A stretch of 64,000 nucleotides of DNA, taken from NCBI RefSeq assembly GCF_947623445.1, contig NC_135244.1, positions 6,076,001-6,140,000 of the forward strand. The letters run 5' to 3'. A model generated the notes under the pieces. That model was not told the origin of the DNA. It did not search any database and was given only the letters and a program-made list of their open reading frames with translations. Positions 13,128-32,200 of this stretch are shown in pieces. Both the position numbers and the translations under genes were made by a program. Position 1 is the stretch's first letter. Each line of letters opens with the position of its first letter. Origin of the DNA: Clavelina lepadiformis (taxonomy: Eukaryota > Chordata > Ascidiacea > Aplousobranchia > Clavelinidae).

Positions 13128-14125
13128 AAACCAGCGATCCCAAACCGATTCGTGGACGTTTTTCAGCCGGGCCGTAAAGGTTTCCCACATAAAAGATTAA
13201 ACACGATACTCTTACTGGATAGAAGAAAATAAGAATGAATAAAATACGATAGCATAAATAAAATAAAATATGAAATCACCAAAAGAACATAAATCATAAG
13301 CGGAGACAAGCAATATGTACTACAGTATATTGCGTGTCACCGTTTAAGAATAATGTTCGTTTCTTGACTTCAAACGTAGGCTACAGGCAAAAAAGCATTT
13401 TGTTGCAGTAATTGCATGCTGATGTTTTCATCTTGAATTACTATACGGACACATTTTAGTGAAAAAGCATTTAATACGGTAATCAATTTCGGTAAAACGT
13501 TCAGCGTAGCTCAGCAAAGACATAATGAATAACTAGTTCCTTTTTGAGAAGAAAAATACCCCGAGTTTCGGACTGTAAGCAGGAACGTAGCCATGGGGGC
13601 GAAGTCACCTTTCGCCTTCCCCAATGTTTGACAACGGATAGTTTTTGGGAAGGGCTAGGTTTAATAATTCGTATTTTTAAACTTAAGCTAATAGTAAACC
13701 TTTAGATAGGTACTTAAGATCGGTCTCCATTACATTTGTATTCCCATATCAGGATCGAGTACTGTATTGACACATTACTACGTTATTAACTTTTTTGTAC
13801 AGTATTATCTCATAACTTCTTCCCATTTGTGCCTATTAAGTCGCAGTGCAAAAGTACATTAAAATATTTTGCATTTCAATATCTTAAATTAAAATATTAT
13901 TTAAAATTAAGATTATTTCCTAAACGTTGAATATGTTGACACCATAGCGCCTGCTTGTCAAGCTGTTTACGAATGTTGCACCATAGTTGATTTGACAGGG
14001 TCAATGCAAGTTCGTTCATTAACTCCCAATTAAGTTGTGCTTCACCATATATGTACGATTAGTACGAATCCCATTTGTCATCAGGGCCGTAACTAGGGGG
14101 GTCCCGCCCCTCCTAGAAAAATTTG
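13128..14125. other. Transposon end fragments, no gene
   Basis: At 13128 the sequence CAGCGATCCCAAACC resembles a hAT terminus, but I found no matching far end. At about 13590 (CAGGAACGTAGCCATGGGGG) and about 14082 (CAGGGCCGTAACTAGGGGGG) there are two same-strand starts that resemble one MITE end. Boundaries are uncertain. No coding sequence was recognised. Confidence 0.35.
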
Positions 14126-14988
14126 TCAGATATTGTTTTCAAGTGAGAATTGTATAAACATATTCATAGTTTTAAAAATGAAAGCAGCATTTCGGCTTGC
14201 GTTAACATACTTTTCGTGGGCATTCAAGCTATGCGAGTGGAACAACGTTATTACCCTATAGTTAATACGGCACCAATCACGCAAAGAAAATTTTATAAAA
14301 AAGAAACCAGAAAAACTACTCAATGTAATCCAGAAAGCAATAACACTCTCTGAATTTCTCCACGTCTTATTCTTGTACTGAGCAATGAAAATTTCTTAAA
14401 TTATTCAGTACCTCTGAAAGCAGTTAAAAATTCAATTAAAAACGATATCTTCCAAATTCAGAAATTCTTCAATGAAAAATGCAAAGCTAAATGAGTGTTT
14501 TTCCAGAAAAAATTAGCTGCCGAGCCAACCGTTACACTTCTTTGGCACAAACAAGGAGCTGGGCGAATCTCATCAACTACCGCATATTCTTGTTCCCACT
14601 CTAGGCTAATCAAGATTTTTCTTCGAATTTCGCCATTAAATTTTTCACCATCCTTTCTGCTGATCCATTTTGCGCGGCGCCTTTCATATGCGGCCAACGA
14701 AACTAGTAAACTGTTTATAAAACCTTTTTACTCACATAAAACACATCGGCTTCCATCGACTGAGTGCACAATTTCATTTTTATGTATATGGTTTCACGAT
14801 TTGTAAAAACTTTGTTGTAGCCTACGTTACGCTTTGCAGTTTTAACCAGTAACTTAATTCTATAAATAATTTTTCTCGTGTGTCTCGCTGCTTCTTTCTA
14901 AAATCTATACTTTTTTATTCACACCATTGTAATGTAATAAAGATTATTTTGTCACAACATTCCCCTTTCAATGTTTGAAACTTTTTGT

Positions 14989-15104
14989 CATTCATTCATT
15001 CATTCATTCATTCATTCATTCATTCATTCATTCATTCATTCATTCATTCATTCATTCATTCATTCATTCATTCATTCATTCATTCATTCATTCATTCATT
15101 CATT
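14989..15104. repeat. (CATT)29 microsatellite
   Basis: This is a perfect, uninterrupted array of 29 CATT units over 116 bp. The overlapping open frames (repeating Ser-Phe-Ile-His) are products of the repeat, not genes. Confidence 0.98.
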
Positions 15105-15989
15105 TTATTTTTCGCCTTCAATGTGGCAACATTAACGAAAAATTGTGCTGTCGCAGGTGGTCGCAAACATATTAGCAGTTACGACAATAATTTCCAGAAA
15201 TTAGACGAGCGAATATAGCAAGGTCTCGAGGGCAAAAACGTGCATTACAGAATAATAAAATAATGTAAAAAAACTACTAGTGTCAAAATAGCTTTCTTAA
15301 ATTTTTGACCTGATTTAAATCGAATTGCCGGAATTTTGTCGTAGCGGTCGGCAAGACGCGAATATCCTTTTTTTTATTCGAACACCATTCTTTTGATCGA
15401 TCGTTTGTCCTGCTATCTACTGCATACGTCATAATTTTAATATGAAATGGCATGAAATAGAACTTGTACCACGTGTTCATAGCTAATATGTGTAGACGTT
15501 ACCGAAGTGGGTTAATTTAGTGCATCGCTAACCCGCCGGGGCATCAATTAATAGATCGGTGAGTATTATATATAGACCTTTATACTTGCTTGGAGCTAGC
15601 CGTGTTGTAATGTACTTTTATATTCCTTATAAACCATTGATCGTATTATTTGATATAAACTTCCGTTGTATCACCAGTTACATATGTTTGTGGCGTCATA
15701 ATAATCTCTTATTTAACAAAAGTGCCAGAACGAGGAATTGGATTATTGAGTCAATGTTATTGATTGATGATTATAGAGTTGATCGATTAAATCGCCATCC
15801 AATGGATTAATGAGCTGAGTTTTTGACTTGATTAATATACAATCAATTGTCCCCCTCAACTATAGACTATGGTGTAAAACGTTTCATACAAAAACGTTTG
15901 CAGGCTACCTTTGTATAATTTTTGCTCACTTTGCCGTTCAAAAAATTTCAGAAAGCTGTGACACCGTCCACAACGAAGTAAAACAAAAA

Positions 15990-16160
15990 TATTTGCCTGT
16001 TAAAAATTAATCTAAAAATTTGTGCTCTATTTGCAAATAGTTTTAAAAAATATGTTCAAAATACTGTAGAATCACCTAACTAAATGCACGGTTTCGAAAA
16101 ACTTTCAATTCAATTTTACAGTCAAGCGCTCCAATTGAACCTGTATATTTTGAAGGCAAC
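15990..16160. repeat. Right arm of an inverted repeat pair (hAT pre-insertion site)
   Basis: This is the reverse complement of 12565-13080 without the hAT element. At about 16128-16137 it reads, on the minus strand, CAATTGGAGCGCTTGAC, where the other arm has ACTTGGAG, the transposon, then ACTTGGAGCGTTTGAC. It therefore records the unoccupied target site. Confidence 0.78.
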
Positions 16161-17865
16161 CCTTCCTACTGTCAATGGCAAAACATAGCGGTACAAATTT
16201 TGAAACGCCGTATACAATTATATAAACATTGAACTGAGTTGACGCAAGGAGCAGAATCTGTCTGAGCCTTCAACGCCTGGTAGCCTAACGTTGACACTGA
16301 TGACTGATGACGCTTACCGCGGTGAAAGAAAAAAAATTCCTACTGCCTTTTATTGAAGAGAGTTGCGTAAAATTTACATAAAAATATTGAAATTATAGAT
16401 TTATTTCAATTCAGATCACTCCAGGTTATAAAGTAATGTGCAACCTGTGCTGAAATAGCGCGGTTTTGCAGCTCAAATCTGCCGCTAGTCTCAGCAATTT
16501 GCCAGCTTATGCTAACAAAAGAAATGTTTGAATGTAGGCTAGCCTATGGTTTTTGCAGTAACTTTTAATAACCGCTTTCCTAGATTTCAGTGATAGGTAG
16601 ACTATGACAACCGCAAAAAAATTAAAGCTGTCACTATTTCACCCGAAAAATCATAAAATCCAAGCTATTTGTCACAGTTTCTTGTTAGACTTAAATCTTA
16701 TAACATAGCAACCTAACTCAAATCTTCCTACTAACCTAAATCCAACAATTAAACTCTAAATAGTTATAAATATAATTATCAAAGTTTTACATGTACCCAT
16801 TCTCCTCACTAACCTAACCGCCTAGCCTAACCTAGACAGCGCGCTGCATGACCTGCGTATGGTGAAATAGCCACTCTTAAAGGTTAATAGGCTGTAAATG
16901 ATTAGGTCATGGGATGAGTGCAATGAAACATGAAAAATGAAATTTGAATAAAGAAAACATATTTGCTGTACCCTCAAAAGTAACAGTGTTTTGGTATTGT
17001 TTATTTACTTGGTTACAGAAGAAAATAATAAAATATCCCATGCAGGGATAAACAAAAATTATTATTGATCAAAGTTTTCAAATCTTGACATACTGCCATA
17101 AGCCAATATCCACTTAAGTTGCAAAATCTGGCTCCACTTGTTTAACATCGAGGTTTGCAACATATAGCCAGTGCAACAGTTTCATACTGGCTAAGTAATA
17201 ATTTATAATATGTAGGCAAAACAATCCAAAAAAACGTCCTGGCAAAAGTCTTTATTGCCTCGTTTATTTTCTATAAACTATGATAGACTTTTGTGTGGAT
17301 TATACTCTGTAGTTGTTTATGTCATTACAGTTTAGGTTATAATATTACTATTAGAATTATTATTGACATTTGTTTGAAGATAATTTAAAGACATAAAATG
17401 CCAAACATCACATTAAATAGGCATTTAAGGGGCTGTAGGCCCATCCAAAGTCCTATCTTAAACAATGCAAAGTAACATTTTTCAATTCGAATTTGCTTCT
17501 TTAGAAACAAGCCCGGTCACCTCGCTGAATTTTTGTATCCGCCGAGATGTAGGATAAAACAACTTAATGCAGAATTTTGAGCAAATTCTCATATCTGGAA
17601 TTTTCACACCAAATGCTTCAACTTTTAAACAACTTTTTTCCTTACATTTTTCCAAAAAATCAGCCAAAAAGCCTTAATTTTGAACCAACACAAAACGTCA
17701 ACTTTAGCCTGAACCTACACTCAGCAAACGCCATAACAACAACAAACCATCACAAATTAAGGTCACATGCGCACTGGACCGGAACCATTTATACTTTTTC
17801 TATAATGACGTCTTGCATGCGACCTTCGTCACAATCGCCGAGTTGCCGTTTCAAAACTGCTCAAA
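16161..17865. other. Intergenic, no gene recognised
   Basis: AT-rich sequence without a convincing coding region. Around 17745-17865 there is a locally GC-richer patch with a TGACGTC (CRE-like) motif, just upstream of the candidate DCAF11 5' exon; it may be its promoter. The open frames here show no family signature. Confidence 0.4.
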
Positions 17866-19055
17866 ATGGTACTACAGGCCCTTAAGGGTAAGAAATTCTA
17901 AAAACTTTTCAACCACACAATAATAAAGTTTTTACTAGAGGTGCAATGAAACTTCTGCAGATCGAATTAATTCGTCCAAATCATGTAAAATGCCCAAATT
18001 TGGTTTTCGGCAAAATTTGTTTCCAGATTTGGCTGAAAACCGAATATTTAAGATACTTCTGAAAACCTGCTTGAAAATTCCTTCATTGCAGGAAAACTGT
18101 AACAACAGTGGATATGATTGTTGTTTAATTCCATTTCAGTATTCTTTTGTTTGCAAGTTACAACTAAGTATATACAGTATATGTATGTTCAACTTTCGTA
18201 TTTCCTTTATTGTATAAGCTGCGGTGCATAAACACAATTTCTTTCACATTTATCATACAAATACTTTCAATTACTAGATTACATGAATTGGCCGAAATAA
18301 TTTATTTCCTTTTTCAAAAAATTTGGATCGAATCCAAAAAACATGATTCAATACATCCTCAGTTTTTACGATTTGTAGATTGTGCATGGTAGAAGGGGTT
18401 AACACTGGCACATCTTTACAATTTTAAATATATTTTTTTTCATAATGTAACAATCTTGTAACATTTTGACTTTATTTCGATCTCTGGTGTATCTGTAAAG
18501 TAAATCGCAGTCTATCCTGAAAACAATGCATTGGTGAAGCTATTCAAGTTTTTAAAAATTGTCAATTCATCAATGTTGCCCTGGAGATGAGGTAACTTTA
18601 ACAGGTTGTTGTGTATGAACTTAGGAACACAGATATGCCTCTGTAAAAGTACTTTGACACTCAAATGTGTTTTAAAAAATTGAAGAGCCATCATTGGGAT
18701 ACAGCAAGCAACAATAAGAACTCCTTATAGTTAAAAGGTCTCCTGTTGCTCACAGGAGTAGAGTCACTTATTTTTTCAAATGTCTGTCTCATGATAGTGT
18801 AGTCAATCAACATGTGTAGGCCATTTCCAGTAGTATTTTAATGTATCATATTTTAAATTTTTGGTTCCATTGTTCGTTGTTTGTATAATTATTGTCTAAC
18901 TATCATACTAATTGAAAATAATAATCTGCTTTGCAGCACAGGTTCATCCTGTGATTTATGTGGTGTACAATGATAAATGGTCGAGACCTGTTGACATGAT
19001 ACAAGAAGTTCATGGGATCAAGAGCATCACGTTTTTGGAGCAGACAACGAAGTGA
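17866..19055 (+). other. Candidate DCAF11 5' exon with an overlapping upstream ORF
   Basis: An ATG at 17866 reads MVLQALK into a donor (G|GTAAGA) at 17887/17888. A strong acceptor, CTTTGCAG, ends at 18936, 75 bp before the DCAF11 ATG. Joining them in phase gives a 46-codon frame that runs past the DCAF11 start in another frame and stops at 19053-19055, overlapping 44 nt of DCAF11. If this splice is real, it is an overlapping uORF that could dampen DCAF11 translation. The splice and its use are inference only. Confidence 0.35.
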
Positions 19056-20568
19056 AAATAATCAGATGTCAGAAGAGGAGTCTGGTCGAGCTGATGGGAC
19101 AAATATTGCATCTTCGGATGATGATGAGGATCCCGCCTTAGCCATGGTTCTTGCTTTTATACTTCGTAATGGACACTTGGACCTTATGTCATCCAGAAGT
19201 ATGAGATCAAGGGATTCTGATGATGATAACGATGCCCATGCAGAGCTATCACATCGGAGCAATCAATTGCAACCTAATACCATAAGAGACAATGACTTGT
19301 ACCAGGAGATGCAGCTATCCACTGGAAGTATAAACCCCCAATGTAAAAGCATCAGTGACAGACAATACAACATATCTCATGTTCTAAGGCAACGTGAAGC
19401 TAACTGCTGTGGGCTTAATAGGAAAAAGAATTTCACCCATGGAACGTGTGCCTCTGTATTTTCAAGGCATGTGCCAAATGATGTGATTAAAAGAGTAAGT
19501 TTTCATGAAAAATTATTTTGCGGAACATATTCTGATGACGGAAATACTTTCTTATCTGCTTGTCAAGATCGAACTTTAAGAATTTACAATACTAGAAAAT
19601 TATCAAATAAATCGATGTTCAAAAGGATTCAGGCTAGGGATATTGGTTGGAGTGTTCTTGACACAGCTTTTAGCAGTGACTCAAGGTTTGTTGCTTATTC
19701 AAGCTGGTCCAACTACATCCATGTTTGTTCAGTGTATGATGGTGACGATCCCAGTTTATCAGTTCACAGTGCTCATGACCTGGAACCAAATCACTACAAT
19801 TTTGCAGTGTTTTCATTGCAATTTTCTAATGATGCAAGTGAGATCATTTGTGCTGCAAATGATGGTTATTTGTATGTGTATAATCTCGAACGTGGCGAAA
19901 GGACACTAAAGCTGGATGCACATGAAGATGATGTCAATGCAATATGTTATGCCGATAACAGGTCACATATAATATACTCTGGTGGAGACGATGGGCTGGT
20001 TAAAGTTTGGGATCGTAGAATTCTTTCAGATACAACTAATGCCTCAGTAGGTACCCTAGCTGGCCATCAAGATGGTATCACGTACATTGACACTCGTGGT
20101 GATTCTAGATATTTGCTTTCTAACAGCAAAGATCAGTCTGCAAAACTTTGGGACATTCGTCAGTTTTCGTCAAGAAGTACAATCGACAAAGTACGCCAAA
20201 CGGTGGCAGAGCAGAGGTGGGATTACAGATGGGAGAGCGCTCCGCTTTGTTTGACCAGGAAAAAGCCCATACCGGGAGATAGTTCAGTGATGACATATCT
20301 GGGCCATCATGTTCGTAGCACCTTGATTCGCGCACGTTTTTCACCCATGCATACCACCGGAAACAAGTACATTTACTCGGGTTGCTCATCTGGACGTGTC
20401 TTTGTGTACGATCTTCTGACTGGAGAAGTTGTATCCAAGTTAAAGAAGCATGAGGGATGTGTCCGCGATGTGTCCTGGCACCCGTATGAAAATGAATTCA
20501 TTACAAGTTCATGGGACAAGAGCTTTGGATTATGGATGTGGAAGAATGAAAACGTTGATATGGCATGA
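19012..20568 (+). CDS. DCAF11: DCAF11 (WDR23), CUL4-DDB1 substrate receptor with WD40 repeats
   Basis: WD40-repeat substrate receptor for the DDB1-CUL4 ubiquitin ligase; in animals this protein controls NRF2/SKN-1 turnover. The 518-aa frame is a single coding exon starting MGSRASRFW, and vertebrate DCAF11 also begins MGSR. The acidic, serine-rich N-terminus (DDDEDPALAMVLAFILR) precedes strongly conserved blocks: FCGTYSDDG, SACQDRTLRIY, ARDIGWSVLD, YSSWSNYIHVC, AHEDDVNAI, SGGDDGLVKVWDRR, LAGHQDGITYID, SNSKDQSAKLWDIR, PGDSSVMTYLGH, YSGCSSGRVFVYDLL and CVRDVSWHPYENEFITSSWD. Length is close to the vertebrate protein (about 546 aa). A splice acceptor 75 bp upstream implies a 5' UTR exon. The antisense frames here are shadows. 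Confidence 0.97.
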   Translation: MGSRASRFWSRQRSENNQMSEEESGRADGTNIASSDDDEDPALAMVLAFILRNGHLDLMSSRSMRSRDSDDDNDAHAELSHRSNQLQPNTIRDNDLYQEMQLSTGSINPQCKSISDRQYNISHVLRQREANCCGLNRKKNFTHGTCASVFSRHVPNDVIKRVSFHEKLFCGTYSDDGNTFLSACQDRTLRIYNTRKLSNKSMFKRIQARDIGWSVLDTAFSSDSRFVAYSSWSNYIHVCSVYDGDDPSLSVHSAHDLEPNHYNFAVFSLQFSNDASEIICAANDGYLYVYNLERGERTLKLDAHEDDVNAICYADNRSHIIYSGGDDGLVKVWDRRILSDTTNASVGTLAGHQDGITYIDTRGDSRYLLSNSKDQSAKLWDIRQFSSRSTIDKVRQTVAEQRWDYRWESAPLCLTRKKPIPGDSSVMTYLGHHVRSTLIRARFSPMHTTGNKYIYSGCSSGRVFVYDLLTGEVVSKLKKHEGCVRDVSWHPYENEFITSSWDKSFGLWMWKNENVDMA

Positions 20569-23037
20569 TTTGGTACAGTTTCGTACTGATACTTGTAATA
20601 GCTTAGCAATTGTGGAATTTCCTTTGAACTCTTTCACCAAATGTAGAATTTGTTAATTACTTCATTGCTTATTTAAGCTCAGTATTCAGTACTGAATGAA
20701 GTAGAGGAAAGCACTCATTAGTCAACGCCCAGTAGTGCCAGCAATGTTAATAATATACTTTTATTTAATCCATGCATATAGAAGGGATAATTATCAGTTT
20801 TTTGTTTTATTAGCGGAGCATTCTTCCATTTCAGCTTATCTGCATTGGTAAACTAAAACTGCACTGGTACATCTTCATGTTTTTTTTCAGGCAAATTTTT
20901 AACAAGACTCTGTCTTCAAATGAATGCACCTGTCATGTTTTTATTGGTAAAAATTTGGTTACATACCCACATTATATCTGTTAATACTAAAATGATTTCT
21001 GTACACTATCATAATAATACTATCTGCTATTACTAGTGCCCATTACAAACCTCTCAACACGCTACACGTGATTTGCATTTTGGAAAGTATGTTTTTGCAA
21101 CTTATTTTGAAACAACTGCAATGCAGTGGTATTACCAGATTTTAGCTCCTAAATAATTTAATTCTTATCATATTGGTGACTGATTGTTAATCACATTTAG
21201 GTGTTAGTTTGTCAGTTGATGGTATTAATTTCAAACTGTGTGTTTTGATGCATAATTGTGAATCTGAAATTCTTATTTAGCACCACCACTCCACTTCATT
21301 ATTGCAAATTTCTCATGCGACGACCTCGCTACTTAATTTTTTTAAATGCTGATGCACTTATAATCGTTAAAAACCTTTTCAGAAGCACATTGGTGACCCT
21401 TAAAGCTAAAATTTCTTTTATTTTGTTCAACAGTGTAATTTTTTGTGCCACTTTCTGATTGTGTTAAAAACCGTATAAAATAATTCCGTGTTCCATGTTG
21501 GCTTGACTGTTTTTATCACAATTTTTGTAATAGCAAAAATATGCATACGGAATTTGTAAAATGAAACAAAAACTGGTCCTGCCGACTTGAAATTACACAA
21601 GCAGAAACAAAGAAAAGAGTAATTCTGCTGATGATTGGCAAAGTCGATATTTAAATCAGTGTTTTAATGACTTGAGTCACGTTTTTGGAGCCAAGGTCCT
21701 AACTAACTTGACTTGAGTTGGTCCAGAATTACTCGAATCACATTACAACAATTGTGACGGAAAGACATACAACTTTAGGTAACAAAATCGGATATACTGT
21801 ACTGTATTCGTAAACAACTACAACTCTGTAACTGTCAACCACATTAATTTGTAGGCAGCCATAATGTTATACTAATCAGTTTAATGTAATGAATAGTGTG
21901 ATCTCAAAAGAGTTTTTAGGTTAACGTTTACTTGACTCAAGTTAGAAAAACGTCACGCTGAAATTGATGCAAGAGAGACCTGTGGCATTATCGCAGCTGA
22001 CGTAAACCAACAGTCAGCAATGCTACAAATGTATGGTATAATTGTATTGTTTTGTCATTAATTACGAGAGCTAAATTATAGTGCTAATTTAATTGCAACA
22101 AAATAAAATCGATATGCTTACAAACTATAAACAATTAATAGACGGGAATGATCCGACTAAACGTTTTTTTTGTATAGATCAGTTGTTATTTGGCGTCACG
22201 TCTCACGAGGAATTGGCGTAGAAGAATGTGGCGTGTTGTCCCAGCTGGGTAGGCAGGTAGCAGGTTGGTTGGATGCATGGACATTATTGAATGTTGTGGT
22301 AGAGTCGTGAGTTAAGCTGGTGTACAAGACAGACAAGCTCTGTTCTGGATAGTTTAATCTGTAGCTTAAGCTTAGCTCGTATAGGCATTAGTGTAACTGC
22401 AGCACGCTAAACTTAATGAAACGCGTTAAAGGTAGAAGGCTCTTGACTATTAGGCTAGAAACAACTTAAAAGATTTTCTAAATTCTAATTATATAAGAGG
22501 ACCATGCATTTTTTAGGTCTAAAATTTCATAAAAGCTCTATTTTTTCTACCCAATGGTCTGGTCACAATTGCTAGAATTATTATCTGCAAATACATCCCT
22601 TAATACAATCTCTTCATGCTGTGCTCATAGCATAGTCTGGCACAGATGACACCTTAAAAAATGGCATCATCCAGACACCAGTCACATGGGCAACCTCATT
22701 GTGCAGTAGACACCAATCATTAAAAAGAACAATGGGTTTCCTGTGTGCATCCATTCAGCTCAGTGTTGAATGCCAATTCAAAATTTGATTGCCATGGCAC
22801 CGAGACATGGACCAAATTTTGACACCAAACTATGTACCTTGATTATTGTGCAAAACAAAATACTTTATACTTTATTCATTGTTCATTAAATAAATTAGAC
22901 CAGCATATAGCCTATAGGTTATAGAAGTTTTTATTGTTTGTGTTTGTTAATACTTGACTAAGCACTGTTTGTTTGTGCCCTATTTTAACTGGAATGGAAT
23001 GAGTGTAAACCTTCGGTATTGTGGTACACAACAAGCA
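20569..23037. other. DCAF11 3' flank and TPCN2 upstream region
   Basis: This is AT-rich sequence holding the DCAF11 3' UTR at its left end. Near 22190-22260 a GC-richer patch (GGCGTCACGTCTCACGAG) could be part of a TPCN2 promoter, but I see no firm TATA or initiator element. No gene, RNA or clear transposon was recognised. Confidence 0.4.
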
Positions 23038-30812
<7,775 letters not shown>

Positions 30813-30973
30813 AAGTTTCATTGCGTTTTCCAGACATTATTCCTGCCATGTTTAGCATCGATAACGCTGTTTTGCAATATAATTGTAAACTTTGAAAAGG
30901 TTGTGTGTCTACTGCATATCCACTGTGACTGTAACTTGTCTGTGAAGTTGTCATCTTACTCCAAATACATTGA

Positions 30974-30979
30974 AATAAA
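30974..30979 (+). promoter_or_regulatory. TPCN2 poly(A) signal
   Basis: AATAAA lies about 160 bp after the TPCN2 stop codon, on the sense strand, in the expected range for the 3' end. Confidence 0.6.
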
Positions 30980-32013
30980 TGAGAAAAGTTTTTAACCAAC
31001 GCACTTGTCCTCACTGTTTGTTTCATTGCTATGATGATTATCTACAATGTCCACCCATATATAAATACTCCGTGTTTAGTGTGTTTAAATTACAGTATAA
31101 CACTATGTGTGTGCTGCTTCACTAAAGTTCATTTTTAGTCTCTGTCCATCTCCATTAGTAATATACTTTTCGCTTATTTGACGTCATAAATATGAGCTGA
31201 TGTAACCCAAAGTAGCTACTGTATATGATAAAAATGAAAACTAACCACTGGTTTAAGAATGCTGCATTTCAATTTAAGTAAAATGTTTGTTTCATTTTCT
31301 TACTTCAACCTGATTGCAAACCATATATAATAGTGTCCCATAGATAATACAAATCAGGTTATTTTTCTTTATTGTCGGAGATCGATAATTGAATGTAACT
31401 AAAATAAGTTAAGCTTTTGCATCACCCAAACATATGTGAATAATGCAGATGGTTGTTTTATTGTGGCATAAATGTGAAAAAGTGATCAATTGATCAACGA
31501 TATCATTGTGCCTTGAGGTATCATCATTAGCTAAAATTTATTGAAATGGTAAAAAAGTTTAGAAAAACAGAAGGATTCTTTATTTGAGCCGAGATTTAAT
31601 TAATGTAAGCCATAACTTAAAACGCTTTTTTGTCAGCAATTTGTTTCAAGATGGATACTATTTGTGTAAATATTTGTTCACTGCCTGTAGACATTTAGCA
31701 GTACCTTACCTCAATGAATGCTACAGCAACCAAATGGTTAAGTAAACGGTCTGCTTTAACTTTTCCTACAATAGTTTTAAGAACCTTCTTTAATTTCTAT
31801 TCAATTGCTCATGTATGTCAAAGTTTCTGAAGTTTTTATTATGTTCAGCTTTATACCATATTTGCAATTATTTGACTTTGGCCAATGATTTTAAGTTTTT
31901 GGTGATCTGTTTGTTTCACCTGCTGTATGTGTTTTGAAAATCTATTAAAAAAATTGTTTGTTTTCAGATGCTAATGGTAGCATATAATAAGATATTATCG
32001 CCTGGATACTGTC
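30980..32013. other. TPCN2-GUF1 intergenic region
   Basis: About 1.0 kb of AT-rich sequence containing the GUF1 upstream region. No gene, RNA or transposon was recognised. The GUF1 promoter has no obvious TATA box. A TTTTCAG near 31968 could be the acceptor of a 5' UTR exon just before the GUF1 ATG. Confidence 0.4.
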
Positions 32014-32169
32014 ATGCGAGGTGTAACTGTTTGCGCTGCTTGCAAACGTTTATTAAAAACAAACATAAGCATTGCAAGGAGACATTGTAGGTTACTTAGC
32101 ACAACAAGTAATGCGAAAAAGGATCCAATAGATCTAACTGAATTTCCTCCAGAACAAGTTAGGAATTTT

Positions 32170-32200
<31 letters not shown>

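Noticed and set aside
14975..15218. Open frames of repeating Ser-Phe-Ile-His
   Set aside because: They are translations of the perfect (CATT)29 microsatellite in different frames, with no supporting splice or family signal.
16296..16330. Hammerhead ribozyme-like CTGATGA...GAAA near 16.3 kb
   Set aside because: The putative stem II would leave two extra bases before GAAA, and no matching stems I and III are visible.
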